DNA of 64,000 nucleotides from Streptomyces griseocarneus (GTDB taxonomy: Bacteria > Actinomycetota > Actinomycetes > Streptomycetales > Streptomycetaceae): the NCBI GenBank assembly GCA_003674045.1, contig PENC01000013.1, positions 62,001 to 126,000 on the forward strand, given 5' to 3'. Below, piece by piece: positions 48,440-56,281 of this stretch. The first letter of the stretch is position 1; every line of letters starts with the position of its first letter. The position numbers and the translations under genes were made by a program. The notes beneath the pieces are model-generated. The model was given only the letters and a program-made list of their open reading frames with translations. It did not search any database and was not told the DNA's origin.

Positions 48440-48784
48440 ATGGTGGTCACGCCGTTGACGGGCCTGGACACGTTCGAGAACGCCATCGCGCAGGACAGAG
48501 GCGTGGTGGTGGAGTTCTGCGCGACCTGGGCAAATCTCTGCCGGGTGATCGGCCCGGTATTCGAGAGATTCTCCGGCCTCCCCGAATTCGCCGACACCGT
48601 GGCCTTCCACTCGGTGGACCTCGACGAGGCATTCGAGGTCGCCCAGAAGGCGGGTGTCGGCCCCGTGCCCGTGTTCATGGCCTTCCGCAACGGCGTCAAG
48701 ATCGGCGAGATCGTCGCGCCGAGCCCCGGTACGCTGCACGAGCTGATCACCGTCGCCGCGACCGGGCCCGAACGGGCGACGTAG
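48440..48784 (+). CDS. thioredoxin-like protein with one active-site cysteine lost
   Basis: 114 residues, GAGGAG upstream. Thioredoxin fold: FENAIAQDRGVVVEFCATWA, then N-L-C-R in place of C-G-P-C, the strand AFHSVDLDEAFEVAQKAGVG, cis-Pro in GPVPVFMAFRNG. The CxxC is reduced to ANLC, though an extra Cys lies three residues before the Trp motif (FCATW). Such variants can act as monothiol reductases/isomerases or as chaperones. Linked to two-cysteine peptides, a role in their disulfide or thioether formation is plausible. Confidence 0.7.
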   Translation: MVVTPLTGLDTFENAIAQDRGVVVEFCATWANLCRVIGPVFERFSGLPEFADTVAFHSVDLDEAFEVAQKAGVGPVPVFMAFRNGVKIGEIVAPSPGTLHELITVAATGPERAT

Positions 48785-48796
48785 ACGTCACCCGGA

Positions 48797-49003
48797 TCAC
48801 TTGGGGCACCCGCAGACGGTGCGTTGCCGGGCCCATGCGGCATGGAGGACAGCCACCTCCGCCTCGGCGGCTGCGACGGCGTCGGCAGGACCGCCGCGCC
48901 GCCGTCCGGCCGTGCCGGTTCCGGCCTGCACGCGCGCCCATGCCAGCCGCCCGGTGGCCGCGTTCATCGCGTCCCGGTGCCGCTCGCAGGGGCGGCATCT
49001 CAC
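48797..49003 (-). CDS. small CxxC protein, second of a pair
   Basis: 68 residues. GTG 49003 overlaps the preceding stop as GTGA. RCRPCERHRDAMNAATGRLA at the N-terminus and TVCGCPK at the C-terminus provide two Cys pairs, suggesting zinc binding; the middle is Ala/Arg-rich and helical. Cotranscribed with the gene at 49000-49272. Unknown function; small Streptomyces regulators of this shape are common. Confidence 0.5.
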   Translation of the reverse strand: MRCRPCERHRDAMNAATGRLAWARVQAGTGTAGRRRGGPADAVAAAEAEVAVLHAAWARQRTVCGCPK

Positions 49004-49272
49004 CGCTCCCACACCCGCGCGTGGCGCTCGGTGCAGTGAGCCGTCAGGCCGACGTCGATTCTGCGCACCCCGGCTTCGTCACCGCGTGCCCGGTGTCGGC
49101 CACGTGCCTGGCGCAGGGCGACGCACTCGTCGCAGCCCACGTAGTGGACGGAGCCGATGGCCGACGAGTGCGGCATGGGGATCACCGGCGGGGACGGTGT
49201 CGGCATCGCTGCAGCTCGGCCGATCCGTGCCCCAGTGTCCGTTTCGGGGTGTGCCTGAGTTTGCTCCGCCAT
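49000..49272 (-). CDS. small CxxC protein, first of a pair
   Basis: 90 residues; ATG 49272 is chosen over 49314 because coding character begins there, though the RBS is weak. A disordered Pro/Thr N-terminus is followed by SVHYVGCDECVALRQARGRH, and then VGLTAHCTERHARVWER. C-x-x-C plus C-x-x-x-H suggests one zinc site. It overlaps the next gene by 4 nt, indicating a two-subunit or paired function. No family is named. Confidence 0.5.
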   Translation of the reverse strand: MAEQTQAHPETDTGARIGRAAAMPTPSPPVIPMPHSSAIGSVHYVGCDECVALRQARGRHRARGDEAGVRRIDVGLTAHCTERHARVWER

Positions 49273-49404
49273 GGCTGTCCACTTCCGGCAGCGGGGCGCC
49301 GGGCGGTAGCGCACAGGATCGCGCGAGTGCGGTGTGGCGGCGGCCGGGCGGCGGGGCGATCATGGCGTCAGCCCCTCCGCCGGAGATCAGGAAAGGTGTC
49401 CGCC

Positions 49405-50349
49405 ATGCCCCTCGACCCCGGAATCGCCGCCCTCCTCGACCGGCTCGACGCCGCCCCCGCCCCGCGCATCCGCGCCACCGACCCCGGGACGCTGCGCGAG
49501 GCGCAGAGCGCGCTGGCCGCCACGCTGACGCCGCCCGAGCCGATCCTGGTCGGTGACGTGCAGGAGGGCACGGTGCCCGGTCCCGGCGGGGACGTGCCGG
49601 TGCGGGTCTACCGCCCCGGTGCCCCGGGCCCGGTGCCCACGGTGGTCTTCTTCCACGGCGGCGGCTTCATCGCGGGCGACCTCGACACCCACGACCTGGT
49701 CACACGCCGCCTGTGCCGTGACGTCGGCGCGGTCGTGGTCGCCGTCCACTACCGGCGGGCCCCCGAGCACCCCTTTCCCGCGCCGTACGAGGACTGCCTG
49801 GCCGTGACGCGCCATGTCGCCGACCACATCGACGAGTACGGGGCCCGGCGCGGGAGCCTGGCCGTGGCGGGGGACAGCGCGGGCGGCAACCTCGCCGCCG
49901 TGGTCGCCCAGGCGTTCCGGGACGAGGGCCGCCCGCTCGCCGCCCAGCTCCTGGCCTACCCGACGACCGACTTCGACGGGGACTTCCCCTCGCGCGCCGA
50001 GAACGCCACCGGATACGTGCTCACCGCCGAGAACATCGACGACGTCCAGTACCTCTACGCCGGGGACGACCCCGCCGTCCGCGGCTGCCCCCAGGTCTCC
50101 CCGCTGCGCGCGAAGACGTTCGCCGGGCTCGCTCCGGCGATCATCGGCACCGCCCGTCACGACCCGCTGCGCGACGAGGGCCTCGCCTACGCCGAGGCGC
50201 TGGAAGAGGCCGGGGTCGAGGTGTTCGTCCGCGATTACGACACGCTCGTCCATGGTTTCCTGAACCTGTTCCCCGTCTCCGCCGGGGCCGACGCCGCCAC
50301 CGGCGAACTCTTCGCCGAGCTCGGCCGACGGCTCGGCGGAGCGGCCTGA
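49405..50349 (+). CDS. alpha/beta hydrolase, HSL-type esterase
   Basis: 314 residues, ATG 49405 with AGGAAAGG upstream. Oxyanion motif VVFFHGGGFIAGDLDTHD (HGGG), nucleophile elbow VAGDSAGGNLAAVVAQ (GDSAGG), acid in IIGTARHDPLRDEG and catalytic His in DTLVHGFLNLFP. Classic hormone-sensitive-lipase family carboxylesterase, cytosolic, acting on short-chain esters. It stands alone. Confidence 0.85.
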   Translation: MPLDPGIAALLDRLDAAPAPRIRATDPGTLREAQSALAATLTPPEPILVGDVQEGTVPGPGGDVPVRVYRPGAPGPVPTVVFFHGGGFIAGDLDTHDLVTRRLCRDVGAVVVAVHYRRAPEHPFPAPYEDCLAVTRHVADHIDEYGARRGSLAVAGDSAGGNLAAVVAQAFRDEGRPLAAQLLAYPTTDFDGDFPSRAENATGYVLTAENIDDVQYLYAGDDPAVRGCPQVSPLRAKTFAGLAPAIIGTARHDPLRDEGLAYAEALEEAGVEVFVRDYDTLVHGFLNLFPVSAGADAATGELFAELGRRLGGAA

Positions 50350-50409
50350 CGGTCACTGTCCGTGCTGGCTCCGGGGCCCGGGCCGGGGTGGCGGAATTAC
50401 AATGTTGTG

Positions 50410-50763
50410 GTGAACGAGAACCTTCCCCCCTGCCCCGAGTGCTCCGGCACGTACACGTACGAGATGGGCACGCTCCTGGTCTGCCCGGAGTGCGGCCACG
50501 AATGGACGCCCACGACCACCGAGGCCGAGGCCGCCCCGGGAGAGAAGGTGATCAAGGACGCGGTCGGCAACGTGCTCGCCGACGGCGACACCGTCACCGT
50601 GGTCAAGGCACTCAAGGTCAAGGGCAGCCCCTCCGGCATCAAGGCGGGCACCAAGGTCCGCAACATCCGCCTCGTCGACGGTGTCGACGGCCACGACATC
50701 GACTGCAAGATCGACGGCTTCGGCTCGATGCAGCTCAAGTCCAGCGTGGTCAAGAAGGCCTGA
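50410..50763 (+). CDS. phnA: PhnA (YjdM) family zinc-ribbon protein
   Basis: 117 residues from GTG 50410 (other GTG 3 nt upstream). N-terminal zinc ribbon with paired CPEC motifs (PPCPECSGTYTYEMGTLLVC, CPECGHEW), then the PhnA domain (KDAVGNVLADGDTVTVVKAL, KVKGSPSGIKAGTKVRNIRL, DCKIDGFGSMQLKSSVVKKA). Length matches the family (about 111-115). Despite its name, the family has no proven role in phosphonate use. Confidence 0.85.
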   Translation: MNENLPPCPECSGTYTYEMGTLLVCPECGHEWTPTTTEAEAAPGEKVIKDAVGNVLADGDTVTVVKALKVKGSPSGIKAGTKVRNIRLVDGVDGHDIDCKIDGFGSMQLKSSVVKKA

Positions 50764-50828
50764 CCCGCGCCGTCGGGAGCCCGGCACCCGTGCGGTCCCG
50801 CACGGGTGCCGACGTGTGTCCGTACCTG

Positions 50829-51224
50829 TCAGTGACGGTCCTCCGCCGACTCCCGGTCCGCCCCCGCCCCCTCCGCCGCCGTCGCGATCGCCTCGTCCAG
50901 GACCTCGCGTGAGCGGACCAGATCGGCGATCAGCCGGTCGATGCGCTGCCGCTCCTCGGCCAGCTCGGTGACCAGCCGGCCGGTGGCCCGCTCGGAAGGG
51001 CCGCCGTCCACGTCCCGCATGCAGGGCAGCAACTGCCCGATCTTCGCGCTGTTCAGACCGGCGGCGAACAGCGCCTGCACACGGATGACCCGGTCGACCG
51101 CCCACTCGCCGAACTCGCGGTGGCCCCCGGGAGTGCGCTCGGCGGTCAGCAGGCCCTGCTTCTCGTAGTAGCGCAGCGAGCGTTCGCTCACGCCCGTCCG
51201 CTCGGCGAGCTCCCCGATGCGCAT
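50829..51224 (-). CDS. MerR-family regulator
   Basis: 131 residues, ATG 51224 with CAGGGGGA upstream. MRIGELAERTGVSERSLRYY, EKQGLLTAERTPGGHREFGE and a dimerisation coiled coil (VTELAEERQRIDRLIADLVR). The C-terminus lacks metal-binding cysteines, so an organic or redox ligand is likely. Divergent from the old-yellow-enzyme gene with a MerR-like promoter between them. Confidence 0.8.
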   Translation of the reverse strand: MRIGELAERTGVSERSLRYYEKQGLLTAERTPGGHREFGEWAVDRVIRVQALFAAGLNSAKIGQLLPCMRDVDGGPSERATGRLVTELAEERQRIDRLIADLVRSREVLDEAIATAAEGAGADRESAEDRH

Positions 51225-51256
51225 GCGTTCCCCCTGCCCCGCCGTGCCCGGCGGAC

Positions 51257-51288
51257 TTGAACCTGACATCCGTGTCAGCTTCTACGGT
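51257..51288 (+). promoter_or_regulatory. MerR-type promoter of the reductase gene
   Basis: TTGAAC, then the dyad CTGACATCCGTGTCAG in the spacer, then TTCTACGGT. The inverted repeat between -35 and -10 with a 17-20 bp spacer is the standard MerR operator arrangement. Confidence 0.65.
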
Positions 51289-51294
51289 ACGGCC

Positions 51295-52416
51295 ATGACG
51301 CACACAGCCACCGCCGGCCGCCTCTTCGAACCCTTCGACCTCGGCCCACTCCGCCTGCCGAACCGCCTGGTCATGGCGCCGCTGACCAGAAACCGGGCCG
51401 CAGCCGACGGGGTGCCGCAGCCCATCATGGCCACCTACTACGCGCAGCGCGCCTCCGCCGGGCTGATCGTCGCCGAGGCCACCACACCGAACGCCGTGGG
51501 CCGGACGTACCCCGACATCCCCGCGATCCACCGCCCCGAGCACGTGGCCGGATGGCGGCAGGTCACCGACGCCGTGCACGCGGCGGACGGCAGGATGTTC
51601 CTGCAACTGCAGCACGGCGGCCGGGTCGGCCACCCGGACAACAGCGGGCTGGTGCCCGTCGCCCCGTCGCCCGTGCCGCTCCCCGAGACGATCCACACCC
51701 GGGCCGGGCGCAAACCCTCGGTAGTGCCCCGCGAGATGACCGCGGCCGACATCCGGTCGACCGTCGCCGACTTCGCCCGCGCCGCCCGCAACGCCCTCGC
51801 GGCAGGCTTCGCCGGAGTCGAGGTGCATGCCGCCAACGGCCAGCTCCTCCACCAGTTCCTGGCCGGGAACACCAACCGCAGGACCGATGCCTACGGCGGG
51901 CCGGTGTCCCACCGGATCCGGTTCGTCGACGAGGTGGTGCGCGCTGTCGCCGACGCGGTCGGTCCCGAGCGGGTGGGCCTGCGGATCTCCCCCGGGAACA
52001 CCGTGAACGGCATCGCCGAGAGCGACACCCACCGCATCTACCCCGCCCTCCTCGACGCCGTCGCGGACGTCGGCCTCGCCTACCTGCACCTCGAATTCGC
52101 CGACCCCGGCCTGCCCCTGTATCACGGGATCCGGCGTGGCTGGCCGGGCGTGCTGATGGCCAACCCCGGCCCGCGGAGCACGGCGGCACTGCCCGCCGAG
52201 GACGTACGCGGCGTCGGTGAACGGCTGCTCACGGAAGGAGCGGACCTCGTCTCGCTGGGCCGTGGCTTCATCGCCAACCCCGACCTCGTCGAGCGGCTGC
52301 GTCTCGGCGCCCCGCTCAACCGGGTGCGGGAGGAGTACTCGATGTACGTGGGCGGGGAGACCGGCTACACCGACTATCCCGCGCTCGACCGGCAACTCGC
52401 TGTAAATGGCCGGTAG
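51295..52416 (+). CDS. old yellow enzyme family alkene reductase
   Basis: 373 residues, ATG 51295. FMN-binding TIM barrel: LFEPFDLGPLRLPNRLVMAP, LQLQHGGRVGHP, the active-site pair in GVEVHAANGQLLHQFLAGNT (here H-x-x-N in VEVHAANGQL), RTDAYGGPVSHRIRF, and the C-terminal LVSLGRGFIANPDLVERLRL. Reduces activated C=C bonds with NADPH. It is controlled by the divergent MerR regulator and may serve detoxification of electrophiles. Confidence 0.85.
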   Translation: MTHTATAGRLFEPFDLGPLRLPNRLVMAPLTRNRAAADGVPQPIMATYYAQRASAGLIVAEATTPNAVGRTYPDIPAIHRPEHVAGWRQVTDAVHAADGRMFLQLQHGGRVGHPDNSGLVPVAPSPVPLPETIHTRAGRKPSVVPREMTAADIRSTVADFARAARNALAAGFAGVEVHAANGQLLHQFLAGNTNRRTDAYGGPVSHRIRFVDEVVRAVADAVGPERVGLRISPGNTVNGIAESDTHRIYPALLDAVADVGLAYLHLEFADPGLPLYHGIRRGWPGVLMANPGPRSTAALPAEDVRGVGERLLTEGADLVSLGRGFIANPDLVERLRLGAPLNRVREEYSMYVGGETGYTDYPALDRQLAVNGR

Positions 52417-52513
52417 TTCACCTGGCCGACGGTCGCCCGGGCCGCGACCATCGATCCCGCCCGTGTCCTGACACCTCGGGCCCGCGTGGCCCGAGTCACG
52501 GAGAGGAGAGGGC

Positions 52514-53269
52514 GTGACGAGACGCTTCCGTACGCCGCGGCGCAGATGGTTCCTGTCCATCGTCCTGTCGTTCGTCAGTGTCGCCAGCGTGTTCATGGGG
52601 ACGGCCGGTACGGCCCAGGCCGCTCCCGCGCGACGTGCCCGGCCCTGCACGCCGACCATGTTCGTGGTCGCGGGATGGACGAACGGTGGGCGTGACGGGC
52701 TCATGGACCCGGCCCATGCTCCCGAGGGGGTCAACCTCGTAGAGATCCCGTACCCCAACAGCGCCACCGACATCAACCTGTACGCCGATGTCGACGCCGG
52801 TGTCGCCAATCTCAGAACGGCGCTCTACAACTTCTACGTCACCTATGGGTGCGATCTCGGCACCAAGGTGTACATCGTCGGATTCAGCCTCGGCGCCCTC
52901 GTCGCGGGCACCGTCCTGGAGACCGAGCCGCCTGGCCGTAACATGCAGGGCGTCCTGTTCTCCGACGGCCGTCGGCAGCCGGGCGAGTCGAACTGGGGCG
53001 GCGACCCCGGCGGGCTCATCGGGCACCTGCCCGTTCCCGGGCCCGGCGGCGCCGGCTTCCGCCCGCTCGACGGGTTCAAGTACCCGACGCTGACCCTCTG
53101 CAACGGCCCCCGGTCGGCGGGCGGAGCGGACCTCATCTGCTTCGGCGGCACCAACCTGGACAGCTACTGGACCTCGCACCCGTTCTACAGCTTCGACGTG
53201 GCCACCGAGCTGAGGATCCACGGCGAAGGCCCCTACCCCTTCAACCTGCGCAACCGCGTCATCCCTTGA
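52514..53269 (+). CDS. secreted cutinase/PE-PPE-type hydrolase
   Basis: 251 residues, GTG with GAGAGGAG upstream. Tat-like signal peptide (RRRWFLSIVLSFVSVASVFM, cleavage near AQAAPA). The mature part shows VYIVGFSLGALVAGTVLETE (G-F-S-x-G nucleophile elbow), an early TMFVVAGWTNGG strand and cysteines that could form two disulfides. The PE-PPE/cutinase-like serine hydrolase fold is likely. Substrate may be a polyester or surface lipid. Confidence 0.65.
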   Translation: MTRRFRTPRRRWFLSIVLSFVSVASVFMGTAGTAQAAPARRARPCTPTMFVVAGWTNGGRDGLMDPAHAPEGVNLVEIPYPNSATDINLYADVDAGVANLRTALYNFYVTYGCDLGTKVYIVGFSLGALVAGTVLETEPPGRNMQGVLFSDGRRQPGESNWGGDPGGLIGHLPVPGPGGAGFRPLDGFKYPTLTLCNGPRSAGGADLICFGGTNLDSYWTSHPFYSFDVATELRIHGEGPYPFNLRNRVIP

Positions 53270-53301
53270 GGCCACACCACGCGTGGCACGGCAGTGCGGG
53301 T

Positions 53302-53331
53302 CCCTGTTCCCGGCGGCGGCCGGGAACAGGG
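53302..53331 (+). terminator. 13-bp hairpin
   Basis: CCCTGTTCCCGGC and GCCGGGAACAGGG with a 4-nt loop, 32 nt after the secreted hydrolase gene and before the methyltransferase start, separating the two transcription units. Confidence 0.75.
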
Positions 53332-53363
53332 GCACCCGGCCTTCTACGAAAGGCTCTGGACCG

Positions 53364-54275
53364 ATGGCCGACGACCTGACGGGACTGCGGGACCGCCGCG
53401 AGGGCGAGATCGTCGTCCACACCTTCGCCAACGGGCTCACCGTGACGGCCGAGGTGTCGTGGAAGAAGGACCGGCTGCGCATCCTGCCGCTCACCCGGCT
53501 CCAGGGAGCCCTGCTCAACTACCTCATGCGGGAACCGTCCAGGGCGGCGGGCAGGCTGGTGTTCGAACCCTTCGCGGGCTCGGGCGCGTTCGGCTTCATG
53601 GCACTCGCCCTCGGCGCGCGCCGCGCCGACCTGCTGGACATCAACCCCCGGGCGCAGCGGTTCCATCGCGCCACGGCCGCCGCCAACGGCTTCTCCCCGC
53701 AGGTGGCCCGGTCCTTCACCGGCGACCTCCGCGACTTCACTGCCGCCGAACCGTACGACCTGATCCTCGCCAATCCGCCGTTCCTGCCGACCCCCGGCTG
53801 TGTCACCGGCACGCTCAACTCCAACGGCGGGCCGGACGGCAACACCCTGCTGGACGTGCTCCTGGCCCGGCTCCCCGGGCTGCTGCGGCCCGAGGGCGAG
53901 GCACTGGTCATCCTCTACCAGCTCGTCCAGGGCGGCGCGCCGCTCGCGGCCCGCGGCGCGCGCACCCATGTGCCGGACCGGCCCGTCGAGTTCACCCTGC
54001 TCCAGAACCGGCCCGTCGCCTTCGCCCGGTACGTCGAGGCGTACGAGCTCCAGCACCCACGGGAGCGGGACGGCATCCGCCGGTGGCGCGACGAGCTGGA
54101 GACGGCGTACGGTCCGGGCATGACGCTCGCGCACTGCGTCATGCACATCGGCCCCCGGGGCGAAGCGCCCGGGCCCGTCACCGTGCGGCGCAACGTGGCG
54201 GAGAAGTTCGGCAGCGCGTTCGTCGTCGCCGAGGGCGACCCCGACTCCCTGCCGGTCGACGGGCGTCGGCGCTGA
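53364..54275 (+). CDS. SAM-dependent methyltransferase, PrmC/HemK-like
   Basis: 303 residues from ATG 53364 (AAAGG upstream). Motif I VFEPFAGSGAFGFMALALGA, motif II LLDINPRA, and NPPF in YDLILANPPFLPTPG. NPPF/Y enzymes methylate planar amide or amino nitrogens. The C-terminal half (about 200-303) is family-specific. First gene of a rightward set with a carrier protein, an adenylating enzyme and an oxygenase, so a biosynthetic role is plausible. Confidence 0.7.
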   Translation: MADDLTGLRDRREGEIVVHTFANGLTVTAEVSWKKDRLRILPLTRLQGALLNYLMREPSRAAGRLVFEPFAGSGAFGFMALALGARRADLLDINPRAQRFHRATAAANGFSPQVARSFTGDLRDFTAAEPYDLILANPPFLPTPGCVTGTLNSNGGPDGNTLLDVLLARLPGLLRPEGEALVILYQLVQGGAPLAARGARTHVPDRPVEFTLLQNRPVAFARYVEAYELQHPRERDGIRRWRDELETAYGPGMTLAHCVMHIGPRGEAPGPVTVRRNVAEKFGSAFVVAEGDPDSLPVDGRRR

Positions 54276-54315
54276 CGCCGGAAGCGGAGCACATCGTGAC
54301 CGACGAGGCCCCCTC

Positions 54316-54609
54316 GTGAACGCGCCGCACCCCGGTACGGGCGAACGGGACGCGGTGGCCCGGCGCGTGGCCGGGCTGGTGCGCGCGCTGGCGGACAGCG
54401 AACAGGACGGCCCGCCGCTCCAGGATCCCGACGCCTTCCTCGACGGACTCGGTTCGCTCGCCGTCGTACGCCTCCTGGTCCTGGTCGAGGAGGAGTTCGG
54501 CATCGAACTGGCCTCGGACGACGTGGTGCGCGAGAACTTCCGCTCGCTCGGGGCACTGCACACCCTCGTGGCGGACCGGCTCGGCCTGCCGCCCGACCGG
54601 CCGGAGTGA
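54316..54609 (+). CDS. acyl/peptidyl carrier protein
   Basis: 97 residues, GTG start. AFLDGLGSLAVVRLLVLVEE contains the phosphopantetheine serine in GSL (normally DSL), followed by EFGIELASDDVVRENFRSLG typical of helix III/IV. A free-standing carrier protein 4 nt before an adenylating enzyme gene suggests that it is loaded by it. Confidence 0.75.
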   Translation: MNAPHPGTGERDAVARRVAGLVRALADSEQDGPPLQDPDAFLDGLGSLAVVRLLVLVEEEFGIELASDDVVRENFRSLGALHTLVADRLGLPPDRPE

Positions 54610-54613
54610 TCGG

Positions 54614-56281
54614 ATGACCCCTTCGGCCGACTCCACCGGCACGCACTCCGTACCCGGCGTGCACGACTACCTGCCCCACGGCGACGCCGTCGCACCCCCC
54701 GACGGCCGGAGCGTGACCGCCGCGCTGCTGCGCCACGCCCGGCACGCGCCCGGCCGGCCGTACCTGACGTGGTGCCCGGCAGACGGCGGCCACCGGACGC
54801 TGACGTACCGCGAACTCGAACACCACAGCCGCCGCCTGGCGGCCTTCCTGACCGACCGGCTCCGGCCCGGCACGGCCGTGGCGCTCCTCCCCGGCAACGA
54901 CATCCCCTCCGTCGTGGCGGTCTTCGCCGCGCTGCGGGCCGGGACGCCCTGCCTGTTCCTCGACCCCGCCGACCCGGCACGGCGACTGGCCACCGTGCTC
55001 GGCGCCCACCCCGTCGGAGCCGTCCTGTGCTCGCCGTACGCGCCCCCGCACGCACGGCGGTTCACCCACGCCTCCGTCTCCCCTCGGAGCACCGGGCCCG
55101 GCGGGTTGGTCCTGGAGGACGACGGCCTGCCGCCGGAGTACGTCCTCCCGGCAGCCGCCGCGCCGGAACCGCCGGGCGACGGGGCCGTCCCCGCCGACCG
55201 GACGGCGTTCGTGTTCGGCACCTCGGGCTCGACCGCCGCGAGCAAGCTCGTCGCACAGCCGCGCCGCGCGGTGAGCAGCAACGCCGAGGCCGTACGCCGT
55301 CACCACCGGCTCGACGAGGACACCGTCCTCATGGGCGGGCTGCCCCTCCACCACGTCAACGGCGTGCACTTCACCCTCATGGCCACCGCCCTCGCGGGGG
55401 CGCATGCCGTCCTGCCGCAGGAGCTGTCCCCCTTCGGCTACCGGGGCCTCCTCGACGCCCACCGGCCGCACCTCGCCAGCGTGGTGCCGCCGGTGCTGGA
55501 GATGCTGCTCGCCACCGGGCGCGGCTGGCATCCGCCGGACAGCCTCCGCTCGTTCGTATCGGCCGCCGCGCCACTCGGCCGGGGCCTGCTGCGCCGGTCC
55601 GTGGACACCTGGGGGATACGCGTCCTCCAGGGCTACGGGCTGTCCGAGACCACGAACTTCTCGACGACGGTGCCCCCGGACGTCACGGACGAGACCTACC
55701 GCGCCGTCGCGCTCGACGCGGACATCCCCTCGGTCGGCGTGGCCCTGCACGGCAACGAGGTCGAGGTCTTCGCCCCCGACGGGACCGTCCTGGGCGAGGG
55801 GCGCACCGGGGAGGTCAGGATGCGCGGACACAATGTGATGACGGGCTACGCGGGCCGCCCCGACCTGACCTCCGAGGCGTTCGCCGGGGGCTGGTTCCAC
55901 AGCGGCGACCTCGGCCACTGGGCGACCGGGCCGGACGGGCGACGCTACTTCCACCTCACGGGCCGGGCCAAGAACGTCGCCAAGGTGCGCGGCGAGAGCG
56001 TGTCCCTCGAAGAGGTCGAACGGGCACTCCTCGCCGCCGGGCCGGTGACCGACGCGGCCTGCTTCTCCGTCCCCCATCCGCAGTGGGGCGAACAACTGGT
56101 CGCCGTGGTCGCCGCACCGGCCGCCGCCCTGCCCGCGATCAGGTCCGGGCTGACCGCCCTGCTGCCCCCGGCCGCGCTGCCCACCCACTGGCACGCCGTG
56201 GACCACGTGCCCAGGACACCGACCGGCAAGCTCCAACGGGCACGGCTCGCCGAACGCTTCGCGCCCGGCGCGGCCCGGTGA
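54614..56281 (+). CDS. class I adenylate-forming (acyl/amino acid) ligase
   Basis: 555 residues. A3 motif AFVFGTSGSTAASKLVAQPR, A5 GYGLSETTNFSTTV, A7 FHSGDLGHWATGPDGRRYFH, A8 GRAKNVAKVRGESVSLEEVE and the terminal Lys in PRTPTGKLQRARLAE. It activates a carboxylic acid as AMP ester and passes it to a thiol, most likely the adjacent carrier protein. The substrate cannot be read from sequence. The stop overlaps the next GTG. Confidence 0.8.
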   Translation: MTPSADSTGTHSVPGVHDYLPHGDAVAPPDGRSVTAALLRHARHAPGRPYLTWCPADGGHRTLTYRELEHHSRRLAAFLTDRLRPGTAVALLPGNDIPSVVAVFAALRAGTPCLFLDPADPARRLATVLGAHPVGAVLCSPYAPPHARRFTHASVSPRSTGPGGLVLEDDGLPPEYVLPAAAAPEPPGDGAVPADRTAFVFGTSGSTAASKLVAQPRRAVSSNAEAVRRHHRLDEDTVLMGGLPLHHVNGVHFTLMATALAGAHAVLPQELSPFGYRGLLDAHRPHLASVVPPVLEMLLATGRGWHPPDSLRSFVSAAAPLGRGLLRRSVDTWGIRVLQGYGLSETTNFSTTVPPDVTDETYRAVALDADIPSVGVALHGNEVEVFAPDGTVLGEGRTGEVRMRGHNVMTGYAGRPDLTSEAFAGGWFHSGDLGHWATGPDGRRYFHLTGRAKNVAKVRGESVSLEEVERALLAAGPVTDAACFSVPHPQWGEQLVAVVAAPAAALPAIRSGLTALLPPAALPTHWHAVDHVPRTPTGKLQRARLAERFAPGAAR

